From assembly GCA_014238335.1 (NCBI GenBank), contig JABABI010000029.1, positions 19,734 to 83,733 on the forward strand: a DNA stretch of 64,000 bases, written 5' to 3'. Shown piece after piece: positions 47,070 to 56,149 of the stretch. Position 1 is the stretch's first letter; every line of letters starts with the position of its first letter. The notes beneath the pieces are model-generated. The model saw nothing but the letters and a program-made list of their open reading frames with translations. It was not told where the DNA came from and made no database searches. Source of the DNA: Fuerstiella sp. Its GTDB lineage: Bacteria; Planctomycetota; Planctomycetia; Planctomycetales; Planctomycetaceae. The translations under genes and the position numbers were made by a program.

Positions 47070-47088
47070 GGACACTACCGCGGTGTCC
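47070..47088. terminator. stem-loop between convergent TPR and methyltransferase genes
   Basis: GGACAC and GTGTCC form a 6-bp stem around a 7-base loop, midway between the two stop codons (47046 and 47100). It is flanked by two copies of GGCATCAGA (47051-47059 and 47089-47097). It may end transcription from both sides, but no T-tract is present. Confidence 0.35.
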
Positions 47089-47099
47089 GGCATCAGATG

Positions 47100-47909
47100 T
47101 CAGCTGTTATGCTGGCGACGAATCTCGTACAACAGGATTCCGGCCGCCACGGAGGCGTTCAACGACTGTACGCTGCCCATCATGGGGATACTCACTTGAA
47201 CGTCACAAACGGCCAGCAGGTCCGTCCGGACTCCGCGTGCTTCGCTGCCAATTACCAGCGCGATGGGCCCTCCGAGGTCACACGCCCACACGCACTCTTT
47301 TGCTTTTTCTGATGCGGCAACAACCTGAAAACCGGCCTTCTTCAGTTCGACGACAACGTCGACGACATGCTCAGCCATCGCAATCGGCAGATGATGCACA
47401 GCACCGGCAGATGACCGAGCGACCTGCGGCGTCACTCCCGCCTGTTGTTCCGTACCAATCACAATGGCTGTCACACTTGTTGCGTCGCAACTTCGAAGTA
47501 TCGCGCCGAAGTTGAACGTATCCTGAATCCGGTCGCAGACCACAACGATGGGCACCGATGGCGAGTCGAGCGATGAACAATCCCTAAGTCGTTCCCGCAG
47601 CTGCCGAGGTGTCTCATAGGGATACGGCCCCATACGGGCGGCAAATCCCTGGTGGTGATCGGCACTGCACAGTTCGGCCAGACGTTCTGTACTTTCCCGA
47701 CGGACGCCGATCTGAGCGGCCTGTGCCAATCGTTCCACCTCAGCGGTTTCTGATAACGTCAAAGAATCTGCGACATGCAGTTCTTCAAAGGGCCACTTCG
47801 CTGCCCGCAACGCTTCCGTCACTGCATATCGACCAATCAGCCAGTTTTTCTGATGGCTGGCCTGAAGTTGTCGGCGGCGGCTTTTTCGCTTTTCGGATCG
47901 TGACATCAT
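47100..47909 (-). CDS. SpoU/TrmH-family RNA 2'-O-methyltransferase, RlmB-like
   Basis: 269 residues. The N-terminal substrate-binding domain has LIGRYAVTEALRAAK and HHQGFAARM. The knotted SPOUT domain has motif 1 DTFNFGAILRSCDA, motif 2 ALVIGSEARGVR and motif 3 SIPMMGSVQSLNASVAAGILLYE (trefoil-knot SAM site). This layout matches RlmB, which methylates G2251 of 23S rRNA, and its TrmH relatives. The basic N-terminal tail supports RNA binding. Which nucleotide is modified cannot be read from sequence. Confidence 0.88.
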   Translation of the reverse strand: MMSRSEKRKSRRRQLQASHQKNWLIGRYAVTEALRAAKWPFEELHVADSLTLSETAEVERLAQAAQIGVRRESTERLAELCSADHHQGFAARMGPYPYETPRQLRERLRDCSSLDSPSVPIVVVCDRIQDTFNFGAILRSCDATSVTAIVIGTEQQAGVTPQVARSSAGAVHHLPIAMAEHVVDVVVELKKAGFQVVAASEKAKECVWACDLGGPIALVIGSEARGVRTDLLAVCDVQVSIPMMGSVQSLNASVAAGILLYEIRRQHNS

Positions 47910-47921
47910 TACGCCGTGGTA

Positions 47922-48593
47922 TCACGTCGCGTTGACGATGTCGTCGCCGTGTCCGTAGGGATAAAACAGACGACCGATATCGTCGGCAAGTCGAAAGAAA
48001 TACTCGTTTCGGAATGTTTCATAACTAACCTCTGAAGCGGAGCGTGGCACTTCTGTAGGAAAAACGGACTGGACATCCCGGTCAAAAATGCGAGTGCCTC
48101 TTCCGTCAGTCTTCATCTCATAAACACTTACCATCGCTTCACAACGACCTCGAAACAGACTGGTACTGTCCCGTTCATACAGAGCAAAGTCAGAAATATC
48201 CACATACACCACATAGTTCACGTCAAACTCAGCGCCAACTTCCGCGGCCGTGTCCCAGTCCGGGTTATTGACCATCCATGCCTGAATCACATCCGGGTTG
48301 ATGATCTCAATCTGGTGTGCATGCAGCATGGTCGCCAGTCGCAGCGCCAGCATCTGATCGATGTTGTCATGGAACTTTGTGAGATCATCAGGAGCGTAAC
48401 AGACGACAGCCACCCGGACATTTCGATCCGTAAACGACTTCTTCGTCTCCTTCTCAAACAACGGCTGCAACTGCGGCGGACCACCGATCAGGTACCCGAG
48501 CAGGATAAAATAGTTGCAGCCAGGAACCACCAGCAGCAACATCAGCAGGGCCGACAGGCGGCCAATTCGACTAACAAGGTGAAATCGTGTCAT
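47922..48593 (-). CDS. lipoprotein, paralogue of the upstream gene
   Basis: 223 residues from the ATG at 48593. Lipoprotein signal: hydrophobic SALLMLLLVVPG then Cys26. The mature protein begins with GGPPQLQPLFEKETKKSF and has VRVAVVCYAPDDL, then AEFDVNYVVYVDISDF, IFDRDVQSVFPTEVPR. It shares this order with the product of the next gene upstream (48692-49405). I do not recognise a characterised family; both resemble short periplasmic lipoproteins with a TolB-N-like alpha/beta fold, which is a guess. It lies 99 bases after that gene, same strand. Confidence 0.72.
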   Translation of the reverse strand: MTRFHLVSRIGRLSALLMLLLVVPGCNYFILLGYLIGGPPQLQPLFEKETKKSFTDRNVRVAVVCYAPDDLTKFHDNIDQMLALRLATMLHAHQIEIINPDVIQAWMVNNPDWDTAAEVGAEFDVNYVVYVDISDFALYERDSTSLFRGRCEAMVSVYEMKTDGRGTRIFDRDVQSVFPTEVPRSASEVSYETFRNEYFFRLADDIGRLFYPYGHGDDIVNAT

Positions 48594-48691
48594 CGTCTTC
48601 TCAACCGGATTTGTGTTCGTTTGAACCATCGTGCCGTCCGTCATTTGCAATGTGGTGGGGCTCCGGAACGTCCAGCGGCCCACCGGTCGAT

Positions 48692-49405
48692 TTAGTGAAT
48701 GGATTCGCTCGCTCGATAGTCATACAGATACTGGCTAACGTGCAGCGCCAGTCGATCAAGAAATCCCTGAAGGAACATGTCCTCGGACCGCTTTTCCCGT
48801 GGTACGGGATAGGACGTCGGAAACTTCAGAGAGAAATTCCGATCGAACACCTGACTGACCGGAATCGGTGTCTGTTTCGTCTTCTCGTACACTTCATGGA
48901 CGCGGATCCGGCCTTCGGCTTTACCCTGCATCAGATTTTCACTTTCCGGCACCCGATAATCGAATTCGCGAACTTCGATGTGCAATACATATCGAGCGTC
49001 GAATTCAGCAGCGAGTTCGGAATAGTCGCCCCACTCGCCGTTATCGTCGTACCAGGTGGCGACGTCACCAGACGGAATGACCTGTACGTTTTGCGATTCC
49101 AGGTTACGTGACACCCGGTCCACAATATCGATCTGCAAGGACTGAAATTTCGCCAGCAGTCGGTGTGGAGCGGAACAGATGATCAGAACGGCATCCTCGC
49201 CATCGCAGATGTCTTTACCGGTCGCCGCCTTCAGCTGAGACGGTATCTTCGGATCACCGAATACAGCCTTGCCCGCCATGACAAACAGCGAACAACCTGT
49301 GCACGCCGAAATCATCAAAATGGCCAGCAGCAGACACGCAATCGTTCGCCTCGTCACAGAACTTTGTTTGGTGTGTTCGTGTGCAAAATACATTGTGGAT
49401 GCCAC
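48692..49405 (-). CDS. lipoprotein, first of a tandem pair
   Basis: 237 residues with a lipoprotein signal (TIACLLLAILMISACTGC). The mature part has GDPKIPSQLKAATGK, AVLIICSAPHRLL, AEFDARYVLHIEVREF, LMQGKAEGRIRVHEVYE and FDRNFSLKFPTSYPVPR. These align in order with the downstream paralogue (VAVVCYAPDDL, AEFDVNYVVYVDISDF, IFDRDVQSVFPTEVPR), so the pair arose by duplication. Function unknown. Confidence 0.72.
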   Translation of the reverse strand: MASTMYFAHEHTKQSSVTRRTIACLLLAILMISACTGCSLFVMAGKAVFGDPKIPSQLKAATGKDICDGEDAVLIICSAPHRLLAKFQSLQIDIVDRVSRNLESQNVQVIPSGDVATWYDDNGEWGDYSELAAEFDARYVLHIEVREFDYRVPESENLMQGKAEGRIRVHEVYEKTKQTPIPVSQVFDRNFSLKFPTSYPVPREKRSEDMFLQGFLDRLALHVSQYLYDYRASESIH

Positions 49406-49432
49406 GTTTCAGGTGATTACACGAGTAACGGT

Positions 49433-49876
49433 CTAAACAACGAACGACCGAATAATCCAAATACAGAACGCCAGAAAGACGTAGCCAATCGCTCCGAAAA
49501 TAAACCAGCGAAATGGTTCCCGAGTCAGAAACCATCTTCCGGTTGACGAAACAGCTGCAGTCCACGGTATGCAGAACCCACAGATAAACGCCAAAAGAAC
49601 GCCGCACGGGTTTGCCGACCATGCCGCTGAAAACTCACCTCGAACAACATGTGAAAAACTGGTTGTCATCCCACAGTGCGGGCAGTGCAGCCCGCTCAGT
49701 TCTTTGAATTGACACGGTGGAAGTCCTAACTGCAGATGCGTTCCAAATCCTCGGGGATCCGGTTGCAACCAGCACGCCACTGCGAAGACAGTGATCATGC
49801 CCGCGGCAAACAGTCCCATCAACATTCGCATGCCTGGTGTCGGCGGTTCATTTTCTTGCTGGAACGTCACAGTCAC
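49433..49876 (-). CDS. DUF2752 membrane protein
   Basis: 147 residues with three transmembrane helices (about 18-35, 92-112 and 124-144). The conserved motif LPPCQFKELSGLHCPHCGMTTSFSHVVRGEFSAAWSANP (abbreviated; residues about 52-90) with GLHCPxCGMTR-like core defines DUF2752. The start shown is a GTG; an ATG lies 15 codons later. Function unknown. It ends 28 bases before the lipoprotein pair's first gene, so the three may be cotranscribed. Confidence 0.85.
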   Translation of the reverse strand: MTVTFQQENEPPTPGMRMLMGLFAAGMITVFAVACWLQPDPRGFGTHLQLGLPPCQFKELSGLHCPHCGMTTSFSHVVRGEFSAAWSANPCGVLLAFICGFCIPWTAAVSSTGRWFLTREPFRWFIFGAIGYVFLAFCIWIIRSFVV

Positions 49877-50265
49877 TCGGTCCCGAGTTTATGCACACCG
49901 AGTCACCACCAGATGAGGTATCTCGCGTTCGGCATTTTTGAACAAGTTCAACCGCCGACGATTGTGAACTGCGCCGGAGCTAATCGGCCAATTGTGCCGG
50001 AGCCTGCCGTGGCGACGCAGGAAACGAGCTGACAGAGCGCAGGATGTGCCGAAGACTGACCCACGGCAGGCGTTTCGTACGGTATGCTGTGCACCGGTGT
50101 CGAACGCATTAATCTGTTCGACGTATGAACTGTCTGTGACTCATGGCTGGCGCAGATGAGCCGGGTCGACACGAGAGAGATTCCGTGAACAAAGTCAACT
50201 GTATCCGGACGTGTTCTCCACGACAACAATCTCCCGCGTTGAGAACACTCGATGCCCGGCGACCA
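49877..50265. other. intergenic region between ftsH and the DUF2752 gene
   Basis: About 390 bases. It contains the candidate ftsH 3' hairpin (50211-50248) and otherwise no convincing gene, promoter or repeat. Confidence 0.45.
50211..50248 (-). terminator. stem-loop downstream of ftsH
   Basis: GTGTTCTC (50211-50218) and GAGAACAC (50241-50248) are perfect 8-base inverted repeats. Three further inner base pairs (ACG/CGT) are possible after one mismatch. It sits 17 bases past the ftsH stop. No T-tract, so terminator function is tentative. Confidence 0.4.
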
Positions 50266-52344
50266 CTACGTGTCTTCTTCGTCGTCGGTAAGATCGGTCC
50301 GAATGTCAGATTCTGAAATAGTATCCGGCTCAATTGACGGGCTGACCCCGTGATCCACATCAGCTTCTTCGGACGCGGATCCTTCGGCTTCCGTGGATCC
50401 TTCCGATGCGTCGTCCTCACCTGCGCGAGGCCCCAGGATTCTTCGCACGTCTTTGCGTTCCAGTTCCTCGTGTTCCAGAAGCGCTTCAGCCAGTGCATCC
50501 AGCCGGTCGCGGCGTTCGGTCAGCATATCGATGGCGGCCTGGTTGGCCTTCTTTAGAATCTCCTGCACTTCGACGTCAATAATGCGAGCGGTTTCTTCGC
50601 TGAACTCACGGTACGAATGCATCTCTTTGCCAAGGAACGGGTGCTCATCGGACTGTTTGAACGACACCGGACCTACTTTCTCCGACATGCCCCAGTGAGC
50701 CATCATGTGCCGAGCAATCCGTGTCGCCTGTTCAATGTCGCCGGACGCTCCCGCCGAATACTCATTGAAGACAATCATTTCAGCGGCCCGGCCCCCCATG
50801 GTCATCACCAGACGCTTGAAGAACGCGTTGCGTCCGACGTTGGGCACCTCTTTCTCAGGCAGGAATCGTGTGACACCGCCGGTTTGACCGCGTGGCACGA
50901 TAGAGACCTTATGAACGGGATCCATGCCTTCCTGATACCATGCCAGGACAGCATGTCCCGCTTCGTGCCACGCTGTCAGTCGTCGTTCTTCCACATCCAC
51001 CTTTTCACTGCGGCGGGTTCCCATCACGATCAGGTCTTCTGCGTAATAGAAGTCTTCCATCGTAACCGCGCGTTTGTCTTCACGAGCCGCCTTCAGCGCC
51101 GCTTCATTGACGAGTTTCTGCAACTCAGCGCCGGAATATCCCATTGTAGTCTGGGCCAGTGCGTCCATGTCCACGTCGTCCGCGAGTGGAACTTTCTTGG
51201 TGTGAACCTTAAGGATTCCCAGTCGCCCTTCGCGTGCCGGCAGATCCACCGTAACGTGGCGATCGAATCGTCCCGGCCGCAGCAACGCGGGGTCCAGCAC
51301 GTCGTGGCGATTCGTGGCAGCCACCACGATGACGGCCTGAGTCTGTTCGAATCCGTCCATTTCGCTGAGAATCTGATTCAGTGTCTGTTCACGCTCGTCA
51401 TGACCGCCACCGACACCAGCCCCACGAACCCGGCCAACGGCGTCAATTTCGTCAATAAAGACGATACACGGAGAAGCCTCCCGCGCAGTCTTGAACAGAT
51501 CGCGTACGCGAGTCGCACCGACACCAACAAACATCTGAATGAACTCTGAGCCATTAATGGAAAAGAACGGAACGTCCGCCTCACCGGCGGTCGCACGAGC
51601 CAGGAGAGTTTTTCCTGTGCCCGGTGGTCCAACCAGCAGGACGCCTTTCGGAATCTTGGCTCCCAGCTTCGAATACTTCTTGGGATTCTTCAGGAAGTCG
51701 ACGATTTCTTCCAGGTCCTGTTTGGCGAACTTTAGGCCCGCCACATCGTCGTAGGTGACAGGCTCGTCGCTCTTTTCGAAACGACGTGCCGGGCTGCGAA
51801 TAAAGCCCCCCATCATTCCGCCACTGCCGAACGGATCGCCACTGCGACGCATCATCAGAAACATGACCAGCAGGAACAGCAGCGGGATGCTCAGCCATGT
51901 GAGCAGTTCCATCGCCGGACTCATGGTCTGCCGTTCAGACTCCACGTCAAGACCATCAATCGCCTGCAACTCCAATTCCGTCGCCAATTCGCTGTTGCCG
52001 GTGTAATCTGACAACAGGACGGTATTGAACTCCAGCTTCAACGTTCCCACGAAGTCCTTGGGAACCTCATCGGGAACGGCAATCCATTCGCCGGTAAGTA
52101 GTTCACCGTGAACCTCCACGGATTTGACGTTCTTCTGCTTGAGCTGCTTCCAGAAAAATCCGTACGGAACCTGAGTCCCGTGATTTGAGGTGTTGCTGAA
52201 CAGAAAAAAGGCGAAAAACACCAGTCCTGCGATCAGCAGAAAAGTGACCGGCCCCATACCCCGACGCGGTTCGTCACCGGGCTTCCCACCCTTAGGATTG
52301 GGTGACTGCGGTCCGGAAGATTTGTCTTCCGTGGAATTTGTCAT
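50266..52344 (-). CDS. ftsH: ATP-dependent zinc metalloprotease FtsH
   Basis: Membrane-anchored AAA+ protease that degrades misfolded and regulatory membrane proteins. 692 residues. Two transmembrane helices (about 33-50 and 147-165) flank the periplasmic domain. The AAA domain has Walker A GPPGTGKT (239-246), Walker [11 protein letters not shown] (near 293-302) and the second region of homology [13 protein letters not shown]. The protease zinc site is HEAGH (460-464). The C-terminal 45 residues are acidic, without the usual conserved ending. It is monocistronic by appearance. Confidence 0.96.
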   Translation of the reverse strand: MTNSTEDKSSGPQSPNPKGGKPGDEPRRGMGPVTFLLIAGLVFFAFFLFSNTSNHGTQVPYGFFWKQLKQKNVKSVEVHGELLTGEWIAVPDEVPKDFVGTLKLEFNTVLLSDYTGNSELATELELQAIDGLDVESERQTMSPAMELLTWLSIPLLFLLVMFLMMRRSGDPFGSGGMMGGFIRSPARRFEKSDEPVTYDDVAGLKFAKQDLEEIVDFLKNPKKYSKLGAKIPKGVLLVGPPGTGKTLLARATAGEADVPFFSINGSEFIQMFVGVGATRVRDLFKTAREASPCIVFIDEIDAVGRVRGAGVGGGHDEREQTLNQILSEMDGFEQTQAVIVVAATNRHDVLDPALLRPGRFDRHVTVDLPAREGRLGILKVHTKKVPLADDVDMDALAQTTMGYSGAELQKLVNEAALKAAREDKRAVTMEDFYYAEDLIVMGTRRSEKVDVEERRLTAWHEAGHAVLAWYQEGMDPVHKVSIVPRGQTGGVTRFLPEKEVPNVGRNAFFKRLVMTMGGRAAEMIVFNEYSAGASGDIEQATRIARHMMAHWGMSEKVGPVSFKQSDEHPFLGKEMHSYREFSEETARIIDVEVQEILKKANQAAIDMLTERRDRLDALAEALLEHEELERKDVRRILGPRAGEDDASEGSTEAEGSASEEADVDHGVSPSIEPDTISESDIRTDLTDDEEDT

Positions 52345-52539
52345 CTGTTGATTCTTCTACTGAACTGACGGACTCAGGCCGTCTGAATTACTGCTGACAT
52401 AGTTGCTGCGGCGGCTCACGCCCAACGTCCGGTTGGTGCCTGCACCGTCTATTTTGCCGTTTGCCGGTGGAGGTTAACGCGCCAGCGGGTTCCCTGCAAT
52501 TCGCCCAACAGGGTGGCGCACGCAAGAAAGGAGATCATC

Positions 52540-53208
52540 TCATTTCGTGATCACCTTGCGACGAACTCGCACGCCTTCGATCTGCCCGTATGTCAGCAGA
52601 ATCGCCCCAACGGATGCAAATTCATCAAACAAACTGGCAATGACATGTTCTTCACCAGGCCAGGGAAAAGCATACACAACATCGAAGTCCCCGGGGCCCA
52701 GACCCAGCTGAGGATAGGCATCGTCCACATTGGAAGTCAGCCAGCAATGTTCACCGGTGTAGTGCTCCTCTACTATGGGCTCGCCACCCTGGGGAATGAA
52801 ACTTCCGGCGACGAATTCCACAGACAGATCAAAATCTTCTGCAAGAATACGGGACTCGTCGACCAGGCTGCGTTAGATTTCAATTCCATATGCCTGAAAT
52901 TCCAGCATGGCCGCCAGCATCGCGATGGCTCCGATCCCGCAGCCCCACTCACAGAACACGTTGCCCGGCGAAATATTGTTTTCAGCAATGGCCTCCAGGG
53001 TATGGTAAACAATATCAAAATCACTCGGTACGAATCCAGTGATCGAGTGGTTCCCATTGTCGATGAAGTCAACAACGCGGGCATTCGCTTCCTCAACGAA
53101 TTCATCGACATCCGCAGGAAGTCGTCCCTCACGCGTCATTACTTTCAGATCGACGAGCGCCATATCAGCAAAACCTGGAAGAGGACAGAGCCTCAGGACA
53201 GCATGCAT
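52540..53208 (-). pseudogene. SAM-dependent methyltransferase broken by one in-frame stop
   Basis: Two open segments in the same frame (53208-52876 and 52872-52540) are separated by a single TAA at 52875-52873. The first part ends GNVFCEWGCGIGAIAMLAAMLEF then AYGIEI, a typical SAM-binding motif I followed by the acidic end of strand 2. After the stop the sequence continues naturally with RSLVDESRILAEDF and GDFDVVYAFPWPGEEH, as motif IV and later parts of the fold. One base change, for example CAA to TAA, would explain it. Either a recent pseudogene or a sequencing error. Confidence 0.7.
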
Positions 53209-53307
53209 TCCGTTTCAGTGACCAGCGGTTGTTCGTCACCGTCAGGAGGCTGCCTAGCAGTCGCGGGCCGCAGCGTTTCAAGTTTAGGAACACTCGGGCC
53301 GTCACAT

Positions 53308-54555
53308 CTACTTCTGAAGCAGTACGTTCACGCCTTTCTTGTTCGACAGTACGATGTCGGGTTTCCCATCGATGTTCATGTCGTGAATTTCAAATTGAGT
53401 GCCCACTCCGGTACTCTTACCAGCGATAATCTGGTGAGGAATAAAGGTCGGCGGCTGTCCCTTGACGCGTTTGACTTCGTACCAGTACATCACCACTTCG
53501 TCGTTGCCCCCGGGATCATTCCCGTTGTGAGCAAAGAAGCGTTTTCCGGTTACGTAATCCAGCTGTCCGTCACCATTAATATCAATGGTTTCGACGGCGT
53601 GAGTCTGCGAATACGACATGTCGATCGCATGCAGAGTCCAGCCACCAGCTCCCTTGTTCTCTGCCCACCACACTCCATATTCGTGAGCCGAACTTAGAAA
53701 CAGGTCGGCATCACCGTCCAGATCAAGATCGTCGGCATACAGATTGGCAGCTTTCGGCAAAGGTGCTTCACTACCATTCACGCTAATCGGGTGAAATTCC
53801 CAGAGGTCCGCTGCCCCCAGATCTCCCGGCGACTGCCACCAACCGTGGCTGATGATCACGTCACGATGCCCGTCTCCATTCATGTCGCCCGCACCGAGAC
53901 CGTGGTAGTACTTAAACGTCCCGTTATCCAGGCCACGGTTCTTTTTCTGCGCGGGTTCTGCACTGGGTTCACTGACAGCGTGAAACTGGAACGTTTCCGA
54001 CACCTTTGCCGGAGCAGGGATTTGCACGAAGCCCATCTGAGCTTCCGGCTGTGAACCGAATATGAATTCAGGAGTTCCATCACCGTTCAGGTCTTCAAAT
54101 TCAGGTGACTCATTGCAAATGCTGGTCCAGATTACGTGCTCTTTCCATGGGCCGCCGGCACTTCCAGGGTTCTGATACCAATGGAACGGATCACCTGGAA
54201 AACCGATGACAACAATATCCTGCCAACCGTCCCTGTTCATATCCCAGGCGACATTGGCAAAGCTGTTGCTGTAGCCCTTGCCTGCCACAAAGTCACCAGG
54301 CATTCGAATTTCATGCAGCTTCCATTTCGTGGGGTCGACATGATCGGCTGAACCTTTTGCAGGGGCTTCGTACCACACGTCACCGGCAGCCACATCAGGC
54401 GTGCCATCGTTGTTGAGGTCAGCAGCAGCCACTCCTTCTGATCGAAATCTCTCGTCCAGTTTGATGCGCACCCAGTTAGCGTCATCCGCGGCCTGCACAA
54501 CGGATTGATTCAACGACAGCAGAATGGTTGTCAGGACGATGCAGAGGAATTTCAT
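53308..54555 (-). CDS. exported FG-GAP/VCBS repeat protein
   Basis: 415 residues with a signal peptide (FLCIVLTTILLSLN, cleavage near VQAAD). At least five calcium-binding-like loops of type DxNxDGxxD occur (ADLNNDGTPDV, WDMNRDGWQDI, EDLNGDGTPEF, GDMNGDGHRDV, LDLDGDADLF, IDINGDGQLDY, MNIDGKPDIV), forming a seven-bladed beta-propeller. Such proteins are common in planctomycetes and probably bind carbohydrate or protein outside the cell. It lies 99 bases before the broken methyltransferase gene on the same strand. Confidence 0.87.
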   Translation of the reverse strand: MKFLCIVLTTILLSLNQSVVQAADDANWVRIKLDERFRSEGVAAADLNNDGTPDVAAGDVWYEAPAKGSADHVDPTKWKLHEIRMPGDFVAGKGYSNSFANVAWDMNRDGWQDIVVIGFPGDPFHWYQNPGSAGGPWKEHVIWTSICNESPEFEDLNGDGTPEFIFGSQPEAQMGFVQIPAPAKVSETFQFHAVSEPSAEPAQKKNRGLDNGTFKYYHGLGAGDMNGDGHRDVIISHGWWQSPGDLGAADLWEFHPISVNGSEAPLPKAANLYADDLDLDGDADLFLSSAHEYGVWWAENKGAGGWTLHAIDMSYSQTHAVETIDINGDGQLDYVTGKRFFAHNGNDPGGNDEVVMYWYEVKRVKGQPPTFIPHQIIAGKSTGVGTQFEIHDMNIDGKPDIVLSNKKGVNVLLQK

Positions 54556-54708
54556 GGCTTAATACTCGCCGGTGCGAAACAGAATTCAGAACAGCAGAAA
54601 GAGTACTAGAACGGAATCGGTCGGAATGTGCACGCGTCCAGCGAAGTCCGTCGCAAAAAAACCATGACTCCCGCAGCCGACAATTTCAACGCTCACCCGA
54701 TTAGTGCT

Positions 54709-55968
54709 CTAATCGTTGATGCTCGTCTCAAGGAATCGGGCCAGCTTGTGAAAGTCGCTCCCGGGCGGAATGAAGCGTACCACTGTCACCAGTGTGGCCG
54801 GGTCAACCAGCTTCTCGAACTCCACATAGTGCAGATCCAGCTGACCGGACACCGACACCATCACTCCGTTGTGTTCTTTCTCACACAGAGCCCGGTAGGC
54901 CCCGACTCCCAACTGGCTGCCGAGCAGAACGTCGAAGGCATGCGGGCGGGCACAACGGGATTCATAGCCCAACTGCAAACCTGTGACCTTCTTTTTGGCT
55001 CCCGTCTGACGTTCGTATTCATCGGCTGCTCGTTTGGCAAACATCTTGCCAAGGTCGACATGAGCAACAGAGATGTGTCCATGGTCATCGCGTGGAATAT
55101 CCTTAAGAACATCGTCAGAGAGATATTCCGCCAGCCCTTCAGCCAGTACGACAACGCCGTATTCCTTGCCCTGCTTTTCCTGACGATAACGCATCATGCG
55201 GACAATCTTCTGGGTCAGCTTATCAACATCCATAATCTTCCGGTCATGCGGCGATTCCGGAAGAAGCAAATCGTCGGTAATATCCTCCACACTGACCACC
55301 ATGGTGGCTTCGCCGGATATGGCGGCACCGTATGCCAGCCAGCCTGCGCTTCGCCCCATACTCTCCACCATGAAGTAGGCTCGCCCCGCTTCCGCGTCCG
55401 CATGCAAATTACGAATTTCAGTGCCCAACGTTTCTACAGCAGTGAAATATCCAAATGTGAAGTCGATTCCCATGTAGTCGTTGTCGATCGTCTTGGGCAC
55501 GTGGACGACGGGGATCCGGGGACTGCCTTCGGGAAGACTGTCCTGGTACAGCTTGAACTTGTTTGCCGTTTTCAGAGTGTCGTCGCCGCCGATGGAGACA
55601 AGAGCATCGACCCCCAGAGAACGCAGTCCATCGTAGGTACACTTCAATGGAGCGATTTTCTCCGGATCATTCATATCCTCCGGACTGGAAACGAATTTTC
55701 CTGGATTCGATCGAGCCGTCCCGATCAGAATCCCCTGCTTGCTGCGTGTTCTTCGCAGCATGATTTCGTGCAGCTTGATGTAGTCTTTGTCCTCTTTAAG
55801 CGGCCGTTCCGGATTGAAATCGATTAGGCTCGAATAGCCGTGTTTGATACCAACGACATCAATGCCGTTGTTGATGCACGAAATCGCACACGTGGAAATA
55901 ACAGCGTTGGCCGCAGGTGCGGGCCCACCAGAGAACAGCAGAGCAACTTTCTTGATACCGTGAGACAT
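54709..55968 (-). CDS. pfp: pyrophosphate-dependent phosphofructokinase
   Basis: Phosphorylates fructose-6-phosphate (reversibly when PPi is used) in glycolysis. 419 residues from the ATG at 55968, which places the first strand KKVALLFSGGPAPAANAVI at the N terminus. The nucleotide/PPi site reads GGDDT (127-131), with the second Asp that blocks ATP in PPi-type enzymes, and PKTIDND (158-164) has Lys where ATP enzymes have Gly. ESMGRSAGW and GYESRCARPHAFD (near 355) complete the family. The PPi call rests on these two residues, known from PPi-PFK studies. The gene is monocistronic. Confidence 0.88.
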   Translation of the reverse strand: MSHGIKKVALLFSGGPAPAANAVISTCAISCINNGIDVVGIKHGYSSLIDFNPERPLKEDKDYIKLHEIMLRRTRSKQGILIGTARSNPGKFVSSPEDMNDPEKIAPLKCTYDGLRSLGVDALVSIGGDDTLKTANKFKLYQDSLPEGSPRIPVVHVPKTIDNDYMGIDFTFGYFTAVETLGTEIRNLHADAEAGRAYFMVESMGRSAGWLAYGAAISGEATMVVSVEDITDDLLLPESPHDRKIMDVDKLTQKIVRMMRYRQEKQGKEYGVVVLAEGLAEYLSDDVLKDIPRDDHGHISVAHVDLGKMFAKRAADEYERQTGAKKKVTGLQLGYESRCARPHAFDVLLGSQLGVGAYRALCEKEHNGVMVSVSGQLDLHYVEFEKLVDPATLVTVVRFIPPGSDFHKLARFLETSIND

Positions 55969-56105
55969 TTGATTTCGATTTCCATCAGTAAACAGGGCAT
56001 AGAGACGGCGTGGCGATCGTACGCATTCGGTCGTGGACCGCATTCACAGAGTTGTTATCGCCGCGAACTCACCACGGCACGACAGCGACGTTCGTTGATT
56101 CAGTT

Positions 56106-56119
56106 GTCATCGAAATGAC
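56106..56119 (-). terminator. small tetraloop hairpin after accC
   Basis: On the minus strand GTCAT-TTCG-ATGAC forms a 5-bp stem capped by a stable UUCG tetraloop, 31 bases after the accC stop. No T-tract follows. May mark the 3' end of the pepP-accB-accC transcript. Confidence 0.35.
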
Positions 56120-56149
56120 TGTTCATGGCTCCGACGCACGCCGGTTCCG

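Noticed and set aside
50617..51549. 310-codon plus-strand frame
   Set aside because: Fully antisense to the AAA domain of ftsH; no domain features of its own.
52513..53697. 394-codon plus-strand frame across the broken methyltransferase and part of the FG-GAP gene
   Set aside because: It mirrors codon positions of two minus-strand genes and has no recognisable motif.
54628..55827. 399-codon plus-strand frame
   Set aside because: Antisense shadow of the phosphofructokinase gene.
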